A stretch of 64,000 bases of DNA from Fen-1254 sp963769605 (GTDB lineage Bacteria > Bacteroidota > Ignavibacteria > UBA10030): positions 992,001 through 1,056,000 of the forward strand of contig CAVYML010000009.1 of NCBI GenBank assembly GCA_963769605.1, given 5' to 3'. A program made the position numbers and the translations under genes. Numbering within the stretch: the stretch's first letter is position 1; each line of letters begins with the position of its first letter. The notes below the pieces were generated by a model that was not told where the DNA came from, did not search any database, and worked only from the letters and a program-made list of their open reading frames with translations. Below are positions 16,629-26,442 of the stretch, one piece after another.

Positions 16629-17662
16629 GCGGTTTTGAATTTTTTAGTGACACTCCATACGATCAAACGTGCGGCGGCATTCAGAATAATGGTTACACAA
16701 AACAGCAAAAGTGCTATTTCGATCAGCGAACTGGTGTAGAGCGCTGTCGTCGCTTCTGCAAATTCGTTCGCAATAACGCTGGCCATCGAATATCCGGGAT
16801 CCAGAAGCGATGCGGATATTTCCGGGCGATTGCCGATAACCATCGTCACTGCCATCGTCTCGCCGACTGCACGGCCTAGGCCGAGCAGTGTTGCGCCCAG
16901 AATCCCCGACCGGCCGTTTGAAAGAATGATTTTTGTCGCTTCCCAGCGTGTCGCCCCCAGCGCAAGCGCCGCTTCGCGCTGCGTATCGGGTATCGCGCTC
17001 AGGACATCGCGCGAGATCGAGGAAATGATCGGTAAAATCATGATAGCCAGAATAATTCCTGCAGCAAGCATGCCGAAACCGTACGGCGTGCCGCTAAAGA
17101 GGGGAAACGTCCCGAAGACTTTTAACAATCTCGGTTCCACCGAAACACGAAGCCAGGGAACAAGGACAAAAACACCCCACAGGCCGTACACGATACTCGG
17201 AATCGCTGCAAGGAGCTCAACCATAAAGGACATTGGACGTTCGAGCCAACGCGGAGCGAGTTCTGCGAGAAAAACTGCAACGCCGACGCTTAGCGGAAGA
17301 GCCAGAAGAAGTGCAAGAAGCGAAGAAACGACAGTTCCGAAAATAAACGGCAGTGCACCGTAATTATCTGCCACCGGATCCCAAGTGGTGCCGATCAAAA
17401 ATTTGAAACCGAATTTCTCTATCGACAACTGCGAACCTTTGAGCATTTCATATGCCATCAAGAACACAAGAGCGAAAACAAGGAAGGCAAAAAACCAGGT
17501 TGTGCTCTTGAATATTCTATCGCCGATATTGGAAACCGACCGTCTCGCTTTTTTAGCAGTTCCGGAGTACCGGGGAGAGACAGCGGCGGGTGGAACGGAA
17601 TTTTCGTTTCCACCCGCCGGTTTCTTCACTGTCGAAGTTATAGCATTAGACAAGTTAAACAA
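16625..17662 (-). CDS. pstC: Phosphate ABC transporter permease PstC (system 1)
   Basis: Inner-membrane permease half of the phosphate importer, 345 residues. An N-terminal cytosolic tail of about 45 residues is longer than in the second PstC of this window (290 residues). About six helices follow, with the family segments LLAAIPSIVYGLWG, the cytoplasmic loop QREAALALGATRWEATKI and GRAVGETMAVTMVIGN. The stop overlaps the pstA start. The gene starts directly after pstS ends, without spacer, so the two are co-transcribed. Confidence 0.93.
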   Translation of the reverse strand: MFNLSNAITSTVKKPAGGNENSVPPAAVSPRYSGTAKKARRSVSNIGDRIFKSTTWFFAFLVFALVFLMAYEMLKGSQLSIEKFGFKFLIGTTWDPVADNYGALPFIFGTVVSSLLALLLALPLSVGVAVFLAELAPRWLERPMSFMVELLAAIPSIVYGLWGVFVLVPWLRVSVEPRLLKVFGTFPLFSGTPYGFGMLAAGIILAIMILPIISSISRDVLSAIPDTQREAALALGATRWEATKIILSNGRSGILGATLLGLGRAVGETMAVTMVIGNRPEISASLLDPGYSMASVIANEFAEATTALYTSSLIEIALLLFCVTIILNAAARLIVWSVTKKFKTA

Positions 17663-18697
17663 TTATTTTATCTCGATGCTGTTGATTTTCTTTTCGCATA
17701 ACGCGACCACTTCCTTCGGCAATGGAGCATAGTAGAGGTCCTTTGCATAGGATTGGCCTTCAGTCATTGCCCATTTTAAAAATTTGACAATTTCCTGAGC
17801 TTTAGTTTTGTCCTTCATGTTTTTGGATATCAAAAGCCACGTAAATCCGCAAATCGGATAGGATGCCTTGCCCGACGCATCCGTAATGGAGACCCGTAAA
17901 TCTGACGGCATATTCTTGGAAGCTCCGGCCGCAGCGGCTGAAACCGCATCGAATGAAGGGGACACAAATTCGCCGTCTTTGTTCTTCAGGGATGCATACG
18001 GAAGATTGTTTTGCACGGCATAGGCGAGTTCGACGTATCCGAGTGCGCCTTCCGATTGTTTAACTAAACCGGCAACTCCCTCGTTTCCTTTTCCACCCAG
18101 GCCTACCGGCCAGTTAACGGAGGTTCCCTTTCCGATATTGACAGCCCATGTTTTGCTGATTTTTACCATATAATCTGTAAAGATATTTGTCGTGCCGCTT
18201 CCATCGGAGCGATGGCATACGAGAATCGCCTGATCGGGAAGGTTTTTATCGGGATTGACCGCTTTGATTGCAGGGTCGCTCCAATTTTTGATTTGACCGA
18301 GATAAATTCCAGCCAGTACTTCGGGTGTGAGCTTTAAATCTTTTCCAGCCACAGGAAGGTTATAAGTAATCACCACAGCTCCCATGACTGTCGGAATGTG
18401 AAGGATATCTGTTCCCTGTTTCTCTTTAATCTCTTTCAGCTGGGCATCGCTGAGCGAAGCATCCGATGCGCCGAAATCAACTGTACCTTCTGTCACCTGT
18501 TTTATTCCCCCGCCGCTGCCGATGGATTGATAATTGAACTCTACGCCGCTTTGTTTGCTGTAGACATCAAACCACTTCGAATAGATAACGTAGGGAAATG
18601 TTGCTCCCGCACCGTTCAACTTCATTTGGGCAAAGGCCGCTTCGCCGGCAATGAGAGATACGATAAAGAGTATCGATGTGATTATTAATGATTTCAT
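17663..18697 (-). CDS. pstS: Periplasmic phosphate-binding protein PstS (system 1)
   Basis: Phosphate-capturing periplasmic protein, 344 residues. It has a signal peptide (MKSLIITSILFIVSLIAGEA, cleavage near AFAQ) and no lipobox, so it is soluble. Phosphate-site elements typical of PstS are visible: GAGATFPYVIYSKW, SIGSGGGIKQ, DFGASDASLS, and CHRSDGSGTTNIFTDYM. AAGGA precedes the ATG. It is the second gene of an operon that begins with a porin, an arrangement expected for outer-membrane uptake feeding the periplasmic binding protein. It is not closely similar to the lipoprotein PstS of system 2. Confidence 0.93.
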   Translation of the reverse strand: MKSLIITSILFIVSLIAGEAAFAQMKLNGAGATFPYVIYSKWFDVYSKQSGVEFNYQSIGSGGGIKQVTEGTVDFGASDASLSDAQLKEIKEKQGTDILHIPTVMGAVVITYNLPVAGKDLKLTPEVLAGIYLGQIKNWSDPAIKAVNPDKNLPDQAILVCHRSDGSGTTNIFTDYMVKISKTWAVNIGKGTSVNWPVGLGGKGNEGVAGLVKQSEGALGYVELAYAVQNNLPYASLKNKDGEFVSPSFDAVSAAAAGASKNMPSDLRVSITDASGKASYPICGFTWLLISKNMKDKTKAQEIVKFLKWAMTEGQSYAKDLYYAPLPKEVVALCEKKINSIEIK

Positions 18698-18738
18698 ATT
18701 TTTCCTTCGCTGATGATGGTTAAAACTATTCGTTCCTA

Positions 18739-19916
18739 TTACAGATAAATGTACCAGAATGTCAATCGAGCTGTTACAGACGCTGCGATAGCTTTTCCGC
18801 CGATTGGTGTTTCATAGGTTTCATACACAATATTCGGTGAAATAAAAATTCGCGCATCCGGCTTAAAAACTAATCCAGCTAAAGCGTAATTACGCGAATC
18901 GCCTTTTGCAGCATTGTCGCTTCCCGTATTCGGGTCATAGTCGTCGTATCGAGCGACAGCCCCTATTTCCGGTGTAAAATAGTACTGGCCGTATACCCAA
19001 TATCCAAGGCCGTTTTTCGATGCTAATGTATTTGATGAAGTTGTGTATCCATTAGATTGCTGCTGCATAAACATTTCGGCTCCCACGTTGGTCTGTGTCG
19101 GCACGGTTGAATTCAACGACGATTTTCCATAGCCGACGAAGACTGCCTCCGTCAAAGTACCATTGCTTACCGTCCCCGTTTTGGCTATGTTCGAAATATC
19201 CGCCGCGTCAGTGTAATCGACATAAGCAGTTGCCTGCCAATTCGTTGCGGGCAGCACCTGTATATTAGCGTAGTATCGTTTGTATTTATTGTTCTCGGGA
19301 ATAGTTCCGCTTGCATCATTATTTGCAATCATCAGCCAATAATTTACCATTCCATCTGAGGTTAATTTTCCTCTGAGAGATACTCCAAGATCGACAGCAG
19401 GCACGAGTCCCTTTTGGTCCATGATGGTCTTTTCGAGGAAACGATAGCCCCATGCCGCTTCCGAAATAGCGAATCCGGGAGTCAATTGTGTGCCAAACGT
19501 GAAATTGCTGCCCTCAAAAATGTTCTTCCATGTAAGCCATGCTTCTTTTATAAACGGGGCCATTTTACCGCTGACAAGTTCATCATTTGCAGAGGCCGGA
19601 TACTCGTTGCCGGAGCTGTTACGCCGGGTGTTGCATCTTGATCTGCTTCGAGACGAAATCGTGCTGAGAACTTATCGGAAATATTATCATCCATTGTGAA
19701 ATAAATCCGGCGGAATTGAAATGCCTGCATTGCCGTCCCTCCTGGAGCAGCTGAACTCAATGCAGAGTTGGCCGGCGCCTTGCGACTGAATATAGAATCG
19801 CGCGCAATGTTGTAATAGTAATCGCCAAACATATAGCCGCTGAATGTCATCTGCGAAAATGCAGAGGCTGATACTAAAAAGAATCCAGCTATCAGTAAGA
19901 TCAAACGCTTCATCAT
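18739..19916 (-). pseudogene. Phosphate-operon outer-membrane porin, split by a -1 frameshift
   Basis: Together about 393 residues. The N-terminal frame (19916-19548) holds a signal peptide (LILLIAGFFLVSASAFSQ), then MTFSGYMFGDYYYN and FRRIYFTMDDNISDKFSARFR, typical of a beta-barrel porin start. The C-terminal frame (from about 19600 to 18739) continues with KEAWLTWKNIFEGSNFTFG and ends in a WYIYL strand with a terminal aromatic-rich stretch. The frames join near 19590-19600: adding one base after CGGCC restores RPSANDELVSGK. Position at the head of the pst operon suggests an OprP/OprO-like phosphate porin, but the family is inferred from context. Either a recent inactivating mutation or a sequence error. 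Confidence 0.7.
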
Positions 19917-19983
19917 GAAATCCTTTCATAAATTGGTTAGGATGAGTTATGGATTTATATCCAATGTCCATTTTAATTACACA

Positions 19984-20039
19984 CCAAAATAAACTATTTA
20001 CATGAGCTGCATGTTATTCCAATGTTATGTAATTGTTAA
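19984..20039 (-). promoter_or_regulatory. Pho-box promoter of the porin-pst1 operon
   Basis: Read on the minus strand, the hexamers TTAACA (20039-20034), ATAACA (20028-20023) and ATAACA (20017-20012) are spaced at an exact 11-bp period. Exactly 20 nt further is TATTTTGG (19991-19984), close to the Bacteroidota -7 element TAnnTTTG. The porin ATG is 68 nt beyond that. The same layout occurs at three other loci here. Repeats at 11 bp are the known geometry of PhoB and PhoP binding sites. Confidence 0.7.
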
Positions 20040-20221
20040 GAAACACTTCGAAATTCACCTTTTCCAAGGAAAGGTCTTTTCTGCCAATAAATTCTTATTT
20101 TACAAGAAATGTGCACTCTCGCGGCAAAATCTCTTCATGAAACATTATGAATCCACAGCCGTCTAACATAGAGCAGAAGAATATATAGGTATGAGCTATG
20201 CAAGTACAAGGAGCGCGAAAT

Positions 20222-20410
20222 ATGAATGCAATATTTCACAATAGTTTGAATTCATGGGTCGTCTTCAGTGTCTGCTCCCATTTTGATAGAACACCTGTCG
20301 GCGTTTGTCCTTTGCAGTTGGAACCCTGCCTTTATTCATTTTGTTTTGATTGTATGCTAAATTGCACTTGCGATTCAACAAACTTGATTTTGAATGCGGC
20401 AATTGAGTAA
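20222..20410 (+). CDS. Possible small Cys-rich peptide
   Basis: A 62-residue frame with a good ribosome-binding site (AAGGAG eight nt before the ATG). It contains seven cysteines within about 40 residues (SVC, GVC, PC, FC, DC, NC, TC) and no recognised domain. It lies in the 583-bp gap between the minus-strand porin and the plus-strand efflux operon. It could be a real metal- or redox-related peptide, or chance. The rest of 20040-20221 shows nothing I can support. Confidence 0.25.
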   Translation: MNAIFHNSLNSWVVFSVCSHFDRTPVGVCPLQLEPCLYSFCFDCMLNCTCDSTNLILNAAIE

Positions 20411-20473
20411 GTGGCCCTTACCTTCCGATGTCACACCTTTATCGAACAATACAGAAATGACAATTATTTTGAT

Positions 20474-20487
20474 CCATTTTAAAATGG
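20474..20487. promoter_or_regulatory. 14-bp perfect palindrome before the efflux operon
   Basis: CCATTTTAAAATGG is a perfect palindrome ending 12 bp before the ATG of the outer-membrane efflux gene. Its position suits a repressor operator for the RND operon. No regulator gene is adjacent, so this is inference. Confidence 0.35.
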
Positions 20488-20499
20488 GGGACTACTGCT

Positions 20500-21891
20500 A
20501 TGCATAATCACAAGTTCTTATTCGTTGCATTATTCGCAACAGCTGGTTTTTCAAGTTCCGCACAGACAAAAACAATCATTAGTTTAAAGTTGGCCGTAGA
20601 TTCGGCACTCCATAATTATCCCGAGCTAAAAGCAAAACGATTCCAAGTAGTGAGTGCCAATGCATCGGTTACGGACGCGGAAAACCAGCGACTGCCTTCG
20701 TTAAAGATCAGCGACCAATTGGATTTAGGGACAGATAATGGTTTAGACGGATCATATTTCCCGATGGGCATGATTCCTTCTACTTCGGGAGGAATAAGAG
20801 CAGAGAATAATACAAATGCATTCTCAGGCAATATCGGCATCGCGTATTTAGAGCATGAGCTTTATAATTTCGGTTTAAACGGAGCACGCATAGAATCAGC
20901 CAATTCATTCGTCAATTACAATAAGGCTGATTATGAGGAATCATCCTATTTGCTGCAGTTTCATGTGGCACAGTTGTATTTTGAATTACTCCGGTATCGG
21001 CTGCTGGTCGCCACTCAGCAAAGGAACATTGATCGCTACAAAGTTTTGTACGGCTATATCAAAGCATACACTTCAAGCGGAATCAAGCCGAGCGTTGATT
21101 CATCTATTGCTCGAGCAGAAATATCAACCGCAAAAATTCAATACATCCAAACGACAGAGTCATACAATCGATTAAAATATGAGTTTATATTTTATACCGG
21201 TTTAAAACTTAATGATTTTGAGCTCGATACAACTATTTATTACCTCCCTGATACATGGATCAATCGATTAGAACAGAATGTTTCGAGTGAGGAGGTAGAC
21301 AATACCAATCCTGTACTTGCATATTACAACAACCGGTGGGAATACTCTTTGTCGCAGGAAAATGTAACCGAGAAAAGCTACCTCCCCAAATTATATTTGG
21401 TAGGCAGTGCATGGATCCGCGGCTCAAGTATCAGTCCGCAGGACTCATTTGGAAATTTATCGACGGGGTTGGATTACAGCCGGTACAATTACATGGCAGG
21501 ACTGGTCTTATCCTATAACATTATTGATTTCATTCATCAAAAAGACAAAACAGCCATTCAGCATTATCAAAGTGAATCAATGCACGAGGATGTTCTTCAA
21601 CAAAAATCTCTTTTAGAAAGCCAGCTGCAGCAGGCAGATATTGCAATACAGGCTGCAAGAGACAGAGGAAAAGAAATCCCGTTATTGCTTAAAGCAGCAC
21701 AGAGTGTATACTCTGAAAAGTTGGCGCAATACAACGCAGGACTTGCCAATATCACAGACCTTACAGATGCGTCGTATTTGCTTTATAAAGCAGAGACAGA
21801 TCAAGCAGAAGTTTTGCCATTTCTTTTAAACACTTTACTGCAAAAAGCAGTTGCCAACAATACATTAAACTCATTTTTAGCTAATTTTTAA
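20500..21891 (+). CDS. TolC-family outer-membrane efflux protein
   Basis: 463 residues with a signal peptide (LFVALFATAGFSSSAQT). Outer-membrane channel that joins an inner-membrane RND pump to the exterior. Two repeats with heptad-rich helices are visible, for example the N-terminal ISLKLAVDSALHNYPELKA segment and the C-terminal NAGLANITDLTDASYLLYKAE. It is the first gene of an efflux operon: the RND pump starts 10 bp after its stop and the adaptor follows. The order channel-pump-adaptor is less common than adaptor first. Substrate unknown. Confidence 0.85.
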   Translation: MHNHKFLFVALFATAGFSSSAQTKTIISLKLAVDSALHNYPELKAKRFQVVSANASVTDAENQRLPSLKISDQLDLGTDNGLDGSYFPMGMIPSTSGGIRAENNTNAFSGNIGIAYLEHELYNFGLNGARIESANSFVNYNKADYEESSYLLQFHVAQLYFELLRYRLLVATQQRNIDRYKVLYGYIKAYTSSGIKPSVDSSIARAEISTAKIQYIQTTESYNRLKYEFIFYTGLKLNDFELDTTIYYLPDTWINRLEQNVSSEEVDNTNPVLAYYNNRWEYSLSQENVTEKSYLPKLYLVGSAWIRGSSISPQDSFGNLSTGLDYSRYNYMAGLVLSYNIIDFIHQKDKTAIQHYQSESMHEDVLQQKSLLESQLQQADIAIQAARDRGKEIPLLLKAAQSVYSEKLAQYNAGLANITDLTDASYLLYKAETDQAEVLPFLLNTLLQKAVANNTLNSFLANF

Positions 21892-21901
21892 TTCAAAAAT
21901 T

Positions 21902-24900
21902 ATGGTAGACTTTGCACTGAGACGACCGATTACAATTATCGTGATATTTTTGGGGATATTATTGTTTTCCATTATAGCTATTTTTTCGATCCCGATCGAT
22001 ATCTTTCCAAAACTTAACTCGCCTACTATTTATGTCATCGAGACATATGGAGGAATGTCTGCCCAGCAAATGGAAGGATTTTTTGCGACGCGTATGCAGG
22101 ACCAATTTTTGTATATCACTGGTATAAAAAATATCCAGAGTAAAAATATACAGGGGTTGACGATGCTTCAGATGACTTTTTATGAAAATACCGATATGGC
22201 GGAAGCATCCGCTCAGGTGGCGCTTCAGGTGAACAGGGCACAGAAATTCTTCCCGCCCGGCGCTGTTCCCCCGCAGGTTATCCGTTTTGACGCATCTTCA
22301 CTGCCTGTGGGAGAGTTGGTGTTTAGCAGTAAAACCCGTTCGCTGAAGGAAATTTATGATTTAGCGACAACACGCATTAGACCAATGTTCGCAACCGTAC
22401 CGGGTTTATCGGCACCTCCTCCGATAGGCGCTAACTCTCGTACTTTATTAATGAATATCGATCCGCTGAAACTGCGTAGTTACAATATAACTCCTGATGA
22501 AGTGGTGCAGGCTATTGTGAAAAACAATGTCATAACTCCTTCCGGAAATGTTCGAATCGGGAATACCATGTACATCGCGACGAATAATTCTTTAGAACAG
22601 AAGGCGGAAGATTTTAAGAAAATACCGATCGTTACGAATGGTCCTTTTGCTGTTTTTATGAGCGATGTAGCGACAGTATCCGACGCCTCTGATATTACCG
22701 CGGGTTACGCACTGATAAATGGCAAACGATCCGTCTATATACCCGTTGTGAAAACTGCTGATGCATCAACGCTTGATGTCGTCAATGGTTTGAATAGTCG
22801 TCTTGCCGAGATGAAAGATCTTTTGCCGGCTGATGTGAATGTTTCTTATGAATTCGACCAATCTGTGTTCGTCATTAATGCGGTGAAAAGTCTTGCCGTC
22901 GAAGGCGCCTTGGGAGCATTACTTACCGGTCTGATGGTTCTTCTCTTTTTACGCGATTGGCGGAGTTGTCTCATCGTAGTGATTACTATTCCGGTTTCAG
23001 TAATAAGCGCCGTGTTGTTCTTAAAACTAAGCGGTCAGACCATCAATTTAATGACTTTGAGCGGGCTGTCGCTGGCAATAGGCATATTAGTCGATCAGGC
23101 GACAGTGACAATCGAAAATATCCATCAGCATTTGGAAATGGGAAAATCTAAAAAGCTTGCCATCTATGATGCATGCAAAGAAATATCCTTTCCTTTGCTG
23201 CTCATTCTGCTTTGCATCCTTGCCGTATTTGCTCCGTCTTTTGTGATGAACGGCGTTCCAAAAGCAATGTTCTTACCTTTGTCCTTATCTATCGGTTTTG
23301 CAATGATCATTTCTTTTTTTGCCGCTCAAATGCTGGTTCCAGTTCTGACTAATTGGATTTTAAAAACAGAAAAATATTCTCATAAACATGGAAAAGTACA
23401 CACACACGCAGGGCTTGTACTTGATGTGCAGGAAGAAAAAGAAGTTGAGGAACATTTGAACTATGAGAAGGAACACCCCGAAAAAGATGATTTATTTCAA
23501 AAAATTAAAATGGGCTTTCTCCAGCAATTAGAAAAACTATTTCCAAAAAGACGAAAATGGGTCTTCGTATATTTTACAGCTATCGTAATAGCCGCAGGTC
23601 TTTGCTTTTATTTTATCGGCAAAGATATGCTGCCGAAAGTTAATTCGGGACAATTTCAACTGCGAATACGGGAACCCGATGGAATGCGATTGGAACGTAC
23701 GGAAGAAGCAGTTCACAAAGTATTGGCAATTATTGATTCAACAGTTGAAGACCATATTTCCATCAGTTCTGCGTATGTCGGTTTAATTCCCAGTAATTAT
23801 GGAACAAGTAACTTGTATGTTTTTAACAGCGGTACTCATGAAGCTGTCATGCAAATCGGTCTAAAAGAAGATTACAAGGTAAATTTAGACGACCTGAAAG
23901 AAAAACTAAGATATAATATCCATAAAAGTATACCGGATTTGCAGCTTAGCTTCGAGCCCATCGAACTTACCGAAAAGATCATGAGCCAGGGCGCATTGAC
24001 GCCAATCGAAATAAGAGTCGCTGGAAAAAATATGCATGATATCGAGTCGTATGCCGACAGACTCCAGGATAAACTCACAACCGTTTCTTTTCTTCGCGAT
24101 GTCCAAATTCAGCAGCCCCTAAACTTTCCTGTCATCCACATTGATTTTGATAGATTGAAAATTGCTCAGATGGGATTGGATCTTTCCGATGTTGCGCATT
24201 CGGTAACCGATGCCACATCTTCCAGCCGGTTTACTGAAAAAAATCTCTGGCTGGATGAAAATAATGCATACACCTATCAGGCACAGGCAGAAGTGCCTGA
24301 ATATATAATGAATGATATGAACCAGGTAAAATCCATTCCGCTGGTAAAAGGCATGAACAGACCGGTTTTATCTGATGTTGCTTCCTTTTCTATCGATACG
24401 GTTGCAGGAGAATATGATCGCTCTGGACCGCGGCGCTTTGTTACAATCAGCGCCAATATAAATAAAAAAGATCTTGGATCAGCAACAAAGGCAGTTCAAA
24501 ATGTAATTGATCAAATCGGTGAATTGCCACCCGGAATGAAAATGGAAGTAAAGGGAATGTCGAGTTTATTGATAGAAACTTTTTCAAGTTTACAAAATGG
24601 CCTTCTGGTAGCCGTTGTAGTTATTTTATTACTGCTTGCAGCTAATTACCAGTCATTTAAACTTTCGCTGGTCGTACTCTCAACTGTGCCGGCGGTTTTA
24701 CTCGGCTCCCTTCTGTTCTTATTGTTGACTGGCTCCACACTCAATTTGCAGTCATATATGGGTATTATTATGGCCATTGGCGTATCCGTAGCAAATGCTA
24801 TACTCATTGTTACAAATGCGGAGGATTTGCGTTTGGAATATCGCGACGCCTCAAAAGCGGCAAAAGTAAGCGCATCCATACGATTGCGTCCAATCCTGAT

Positions 24901-25111
24901 GACTGGCTTTGCCATGATCGCAGGAATGATTCCGATGGCGTCAGGTTTCGGAGAAGCAGGCGATCAAACTGCCCCGCTTGGCCGAGCAGTCATAGGCGGT
25001 CTGGCTGCATCAATGCTTGCCGCATTGTATATAGTTCCGTTAGTATATTCGCTCGTTCAGGAAAATACTTCTTTTGATGATCCTTCTTTACTGCCCACGA
25101 CAAACACATAA
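21902..25111 (+). CDS. RND-family inner-membrane efflux pump
   Basis: 1069 residues, proton-driven exporter of the AcrB/CusA superfamily. The N-terminal helix (ITIIVIFLGILLFSIIAIFSIPID) precedes the first periplasmic porter domain. Helices 2-6 begin near residue 335 (GALLTGLMVLLFLRDWRS), with SGLSLAIGILVDQATVTIENI holding the proton-relay acidic residue. A duplicated second half begins near residue 555. A His- and Glu-rich cytosolic loop (KYSHKHGKVHTHAG, then EEKEVEEHLNYEKE) between the halves is unusual. The substrate could be drugs, solvents or metals; sequence alone does not decide. It lies between the TolC and adaptor genes. Confidence 0.88.
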   Translation: MVDFALRRPITIIVIFLGILLFSIIAIFSIPIDIFPKLNSPTIYVIETYGGMSAQQMEGFFATRMQDQFLYITGIKNIQSKNIQGLTMLQMTFYENTDMAEASAQVALQVNRAQKFFPPGAVPPQVIRFDASSLPVGELVFSSKTRSLKEIYDLATTRIRPMFATVPGLSAPPPIGANSRTLLMNIDPLKLRSYNITPDEVVQAIVKNNVITPSGNVRIGNTMYIATNNSLEQKAEDFKKIPIVTNGPFAVFMSDVATVSDASDITAGYALINGKRSVYIPVVKTADASTLDVVNGLNSRLAEMKDLLPADVNVSYEFDQSVFVINAVKSLAVEGALGALLTGLMVLLFLRDWRSCLIVVITIPVSVISAVLFLKLSGQTINLMTLSGLSLAIGILVDQATVTIENIHQHLEMGKSKKLAIYDACKEISFPLLLILLCILAVFAPSFVMNGVPKAMFLPLSLSIGFAMIISFFAAQMLVPVLTNWILKTEKYSHKHGKVHTHAGLVLDVQEEKEVEEHLNYEKEHPEKDDLFQKIKMGFLQQLEKLFPKRRKWVFVYFTAIVIAAGLCFYFIGKDMLPKVNSGQFQLRIREPDGMRLERTEEAVHKVLAIIDSTVEDHISISSAYVGLIPSNYGTSNLYVFNSGTHEAVMQIGLKEDYKVNLDDLKEKLRYNIHKSIPDLQLSFEPIELTEKIMSQGALTPIEIRVAGKNMHDIESYADRLQDKLTTVSFLRDVQIQQPLNFPVIHIDFDRLKIAQMGLDLSDVAHSVTDATSSSRFTEKNLWLDENNAYTYQAQAEVPEYIMNDMNQVKSIPLVKGMNRPVLSDVASFSIDTVAGEYDRSGPRRFVTISANINKKDLGSATKAVQNVIDQIGELPPGMKMEVKGMSSLLIETFSSLQNGLLVAVVVILLLLAANYQSFKLSLVVLSTVPAVLLGSLLFLLLTGSTLNLQSYMGIIMAIGVSVANAILIVTNAEDLRLEYRDASKAAKVSASIRLRPILMTGFAMIAGMIPMASGFGEAGDQTAPLGRAVIGGLAASMLAALYIVPLVYSLVQENTSFDDPSLLPTTNT

Positions 25112-25130
25112 ATCAAAGAAATCCAATACT

Positions 25131-26231
25131 ATGAAAAATATCCTTTTTCTTTTCGTCGTAATATGCTTCCTTGCAATGTTGATGAGTTCCTGTTCACGGG
25201 ACGACGCAGCGACGTCCAATAAAATCCCTTCATCACTTAATTCAGCGACTTATACGTTGTATTCGGTAAAGGAGCAAGCCCTGGGAAATATTTTGCGTTT
25301 GCCTGCGCAGCTGAGCGCGTATGAATCTGTGAACATTTATCCCAAAGTCACTGGATATATAAAGAAAATGAATGTAGACATAGGGTCGCAGGTTACGGAG
25401 GGACAAGTTCTCATGGAGATGGAAGCGCCCGAGGTAGAACAAAACAGTTTAGCGGCATATGAAAGATACTTAAAAGCGCTGGCCTCGTTTGGTGCAAGCA
25501 AAGATAGTTATGATCGACTGCTGGATGCTGCCAAAACTTCGGGAGCAGTTTCTCCCAACGATCTTCAAATTGCCCAGTCAAAGATGCAGTCGGATAGTGA
25601 TCTGTGCAACAGCGAAAACGCAAATTGGGAGGCAATGAAATCGTTAAAAGATTATTTGATCGTAAAAGCTCCTTTCGACGGAACTATTACTCAGCGGAAT
25701 ATTCATCCCGGGGCGCTGGTCACAGTTGGCAATAAAACAGATGCAGCGCCAATGCTGGAATTGCAGCAGATGTCTAAGCTGCGTTTGCAGGTAAAAGTGC
25801 CTGAAACTTATGCAACACAATTAGCCGTTCATCAAAAAATATCCTTTACGGTTGAAGCTCTTCCCGGCAGGGTATTTACAGGTGTCGTCAGCCGTCAAGC
25901 TCATTCATTGGATGAAAGATATCGAAGCGAGTCCGTGGAAATAGATGTATTAAATCGCGACAGGCTATTTATGCCTGGGATGTATGCAGAAGTGCTGCTC
26001 CCAATGACAGGGCATACGAATGCCTGCATCGTGCCGCAATCATCGGTAGTCACTTCAACGGAAAAGAAATATGTGATAAAAGTAATAAATCACAAAGCCT
26101 GCATTATCGATGTGAGCACAGGAAACGAAAATAATGGAATGATTGAAGTATTCGGTGATATTTTTCCAAACGACAGCATCATTGTAAAAGCAGGAGACGA
26201 TATAAAACAAAATCAGTATATCAACTACTAA
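25131..26231 (+). CDS. RND efflux periplasmic adaptor lipoprotein
   Basis: 366 residues. The lipoprotein signal has a lipobox LMSSC about 20 residues in, so it is probably anchored to a membrane. The family pattern is clear: a biotinyl-lipoyl-like half motif (VNIYPKVTGYIKKMNVDIGSQV), a helical hairpin (about residues 100-165), the second half motif (YLIVKAPFDGTITQRNIHPGALV) and a beta-barrel domain. It couples the RND pump to TolC. ATG 25131 is preferred since the longer frame from 25074 would overlap the pump gene and hide the signal peptide. It is the last gene of the operon. Confidence 0.87.
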   Translation: MKNILFLFVVICFLAMLMSSCSRDDAATSNKIPSSLNSATYTLYSVKEQALGNILRLPAQLSAYESVNIYPKVTGYIKKMNVDIGSQVTEGQVLMEMEAPEVEQNSLAAYERYLKALASFGASKDSYDRLLDAAKTSGAVSPNDLQIAQSKMQSDSDLCNSENANWEAMKSLKDYLIVKAPFDGTITQRNIHPGALVTVGNKTDAAPMLELQQMSKLRLQVKVPETYATQLAVHQKISFTVEALPGRVFTGVVSRQAHSLDERYRSESVEIDVLNRDRLFMPGMYAEVLLPMTGHTNACIVPQSSVVTSTEKKYVIKVINHKACIIDVSTGNENNGMIEVFGDIFPNDSIIVKAGDDIKQNQYINY

Positions 26232-26305
26232 CGAAGTCTATGTGAAATTAAAGAATGGTAAGTCGTTAACTCCTTCATGAAAAGGCAAATCCTGCCTCCC
26301 TCCTT

Positions 26306-26442
26306 TCATAACTGAAAAACAGCAGCGATTATGCATAGTATTGCTGATACGATAAAAACCGCCGCGATAAATTCGCCGTTCGACATCGGCCTTTCTTCTG
26401 ATTCATCCATGTCGGCCTGCGGAATATTATTTTGAAGAAGCT
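26306..26442 (-). pseudogene. 5'-truncated copy of the small Pho-regulated membrane protein
   Basis: Minus-strand remnant that reads LLQNNIPQADMDESEERPMSN and then GEFIAAVFIVSAILCIIAAV before a stop at 26306. It matches the small membrane protein at 32181-32345 but has lost the start codon, N-terminus, ribosome-binding site and Pho box. The copy is joined near 26442 directly to the first bases of a glycosidase-gene copy; the approximately 200 bp that separate them at 32316-32520 are missing here. It is therefore a decayed duplicate. Confidence 0.75.
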
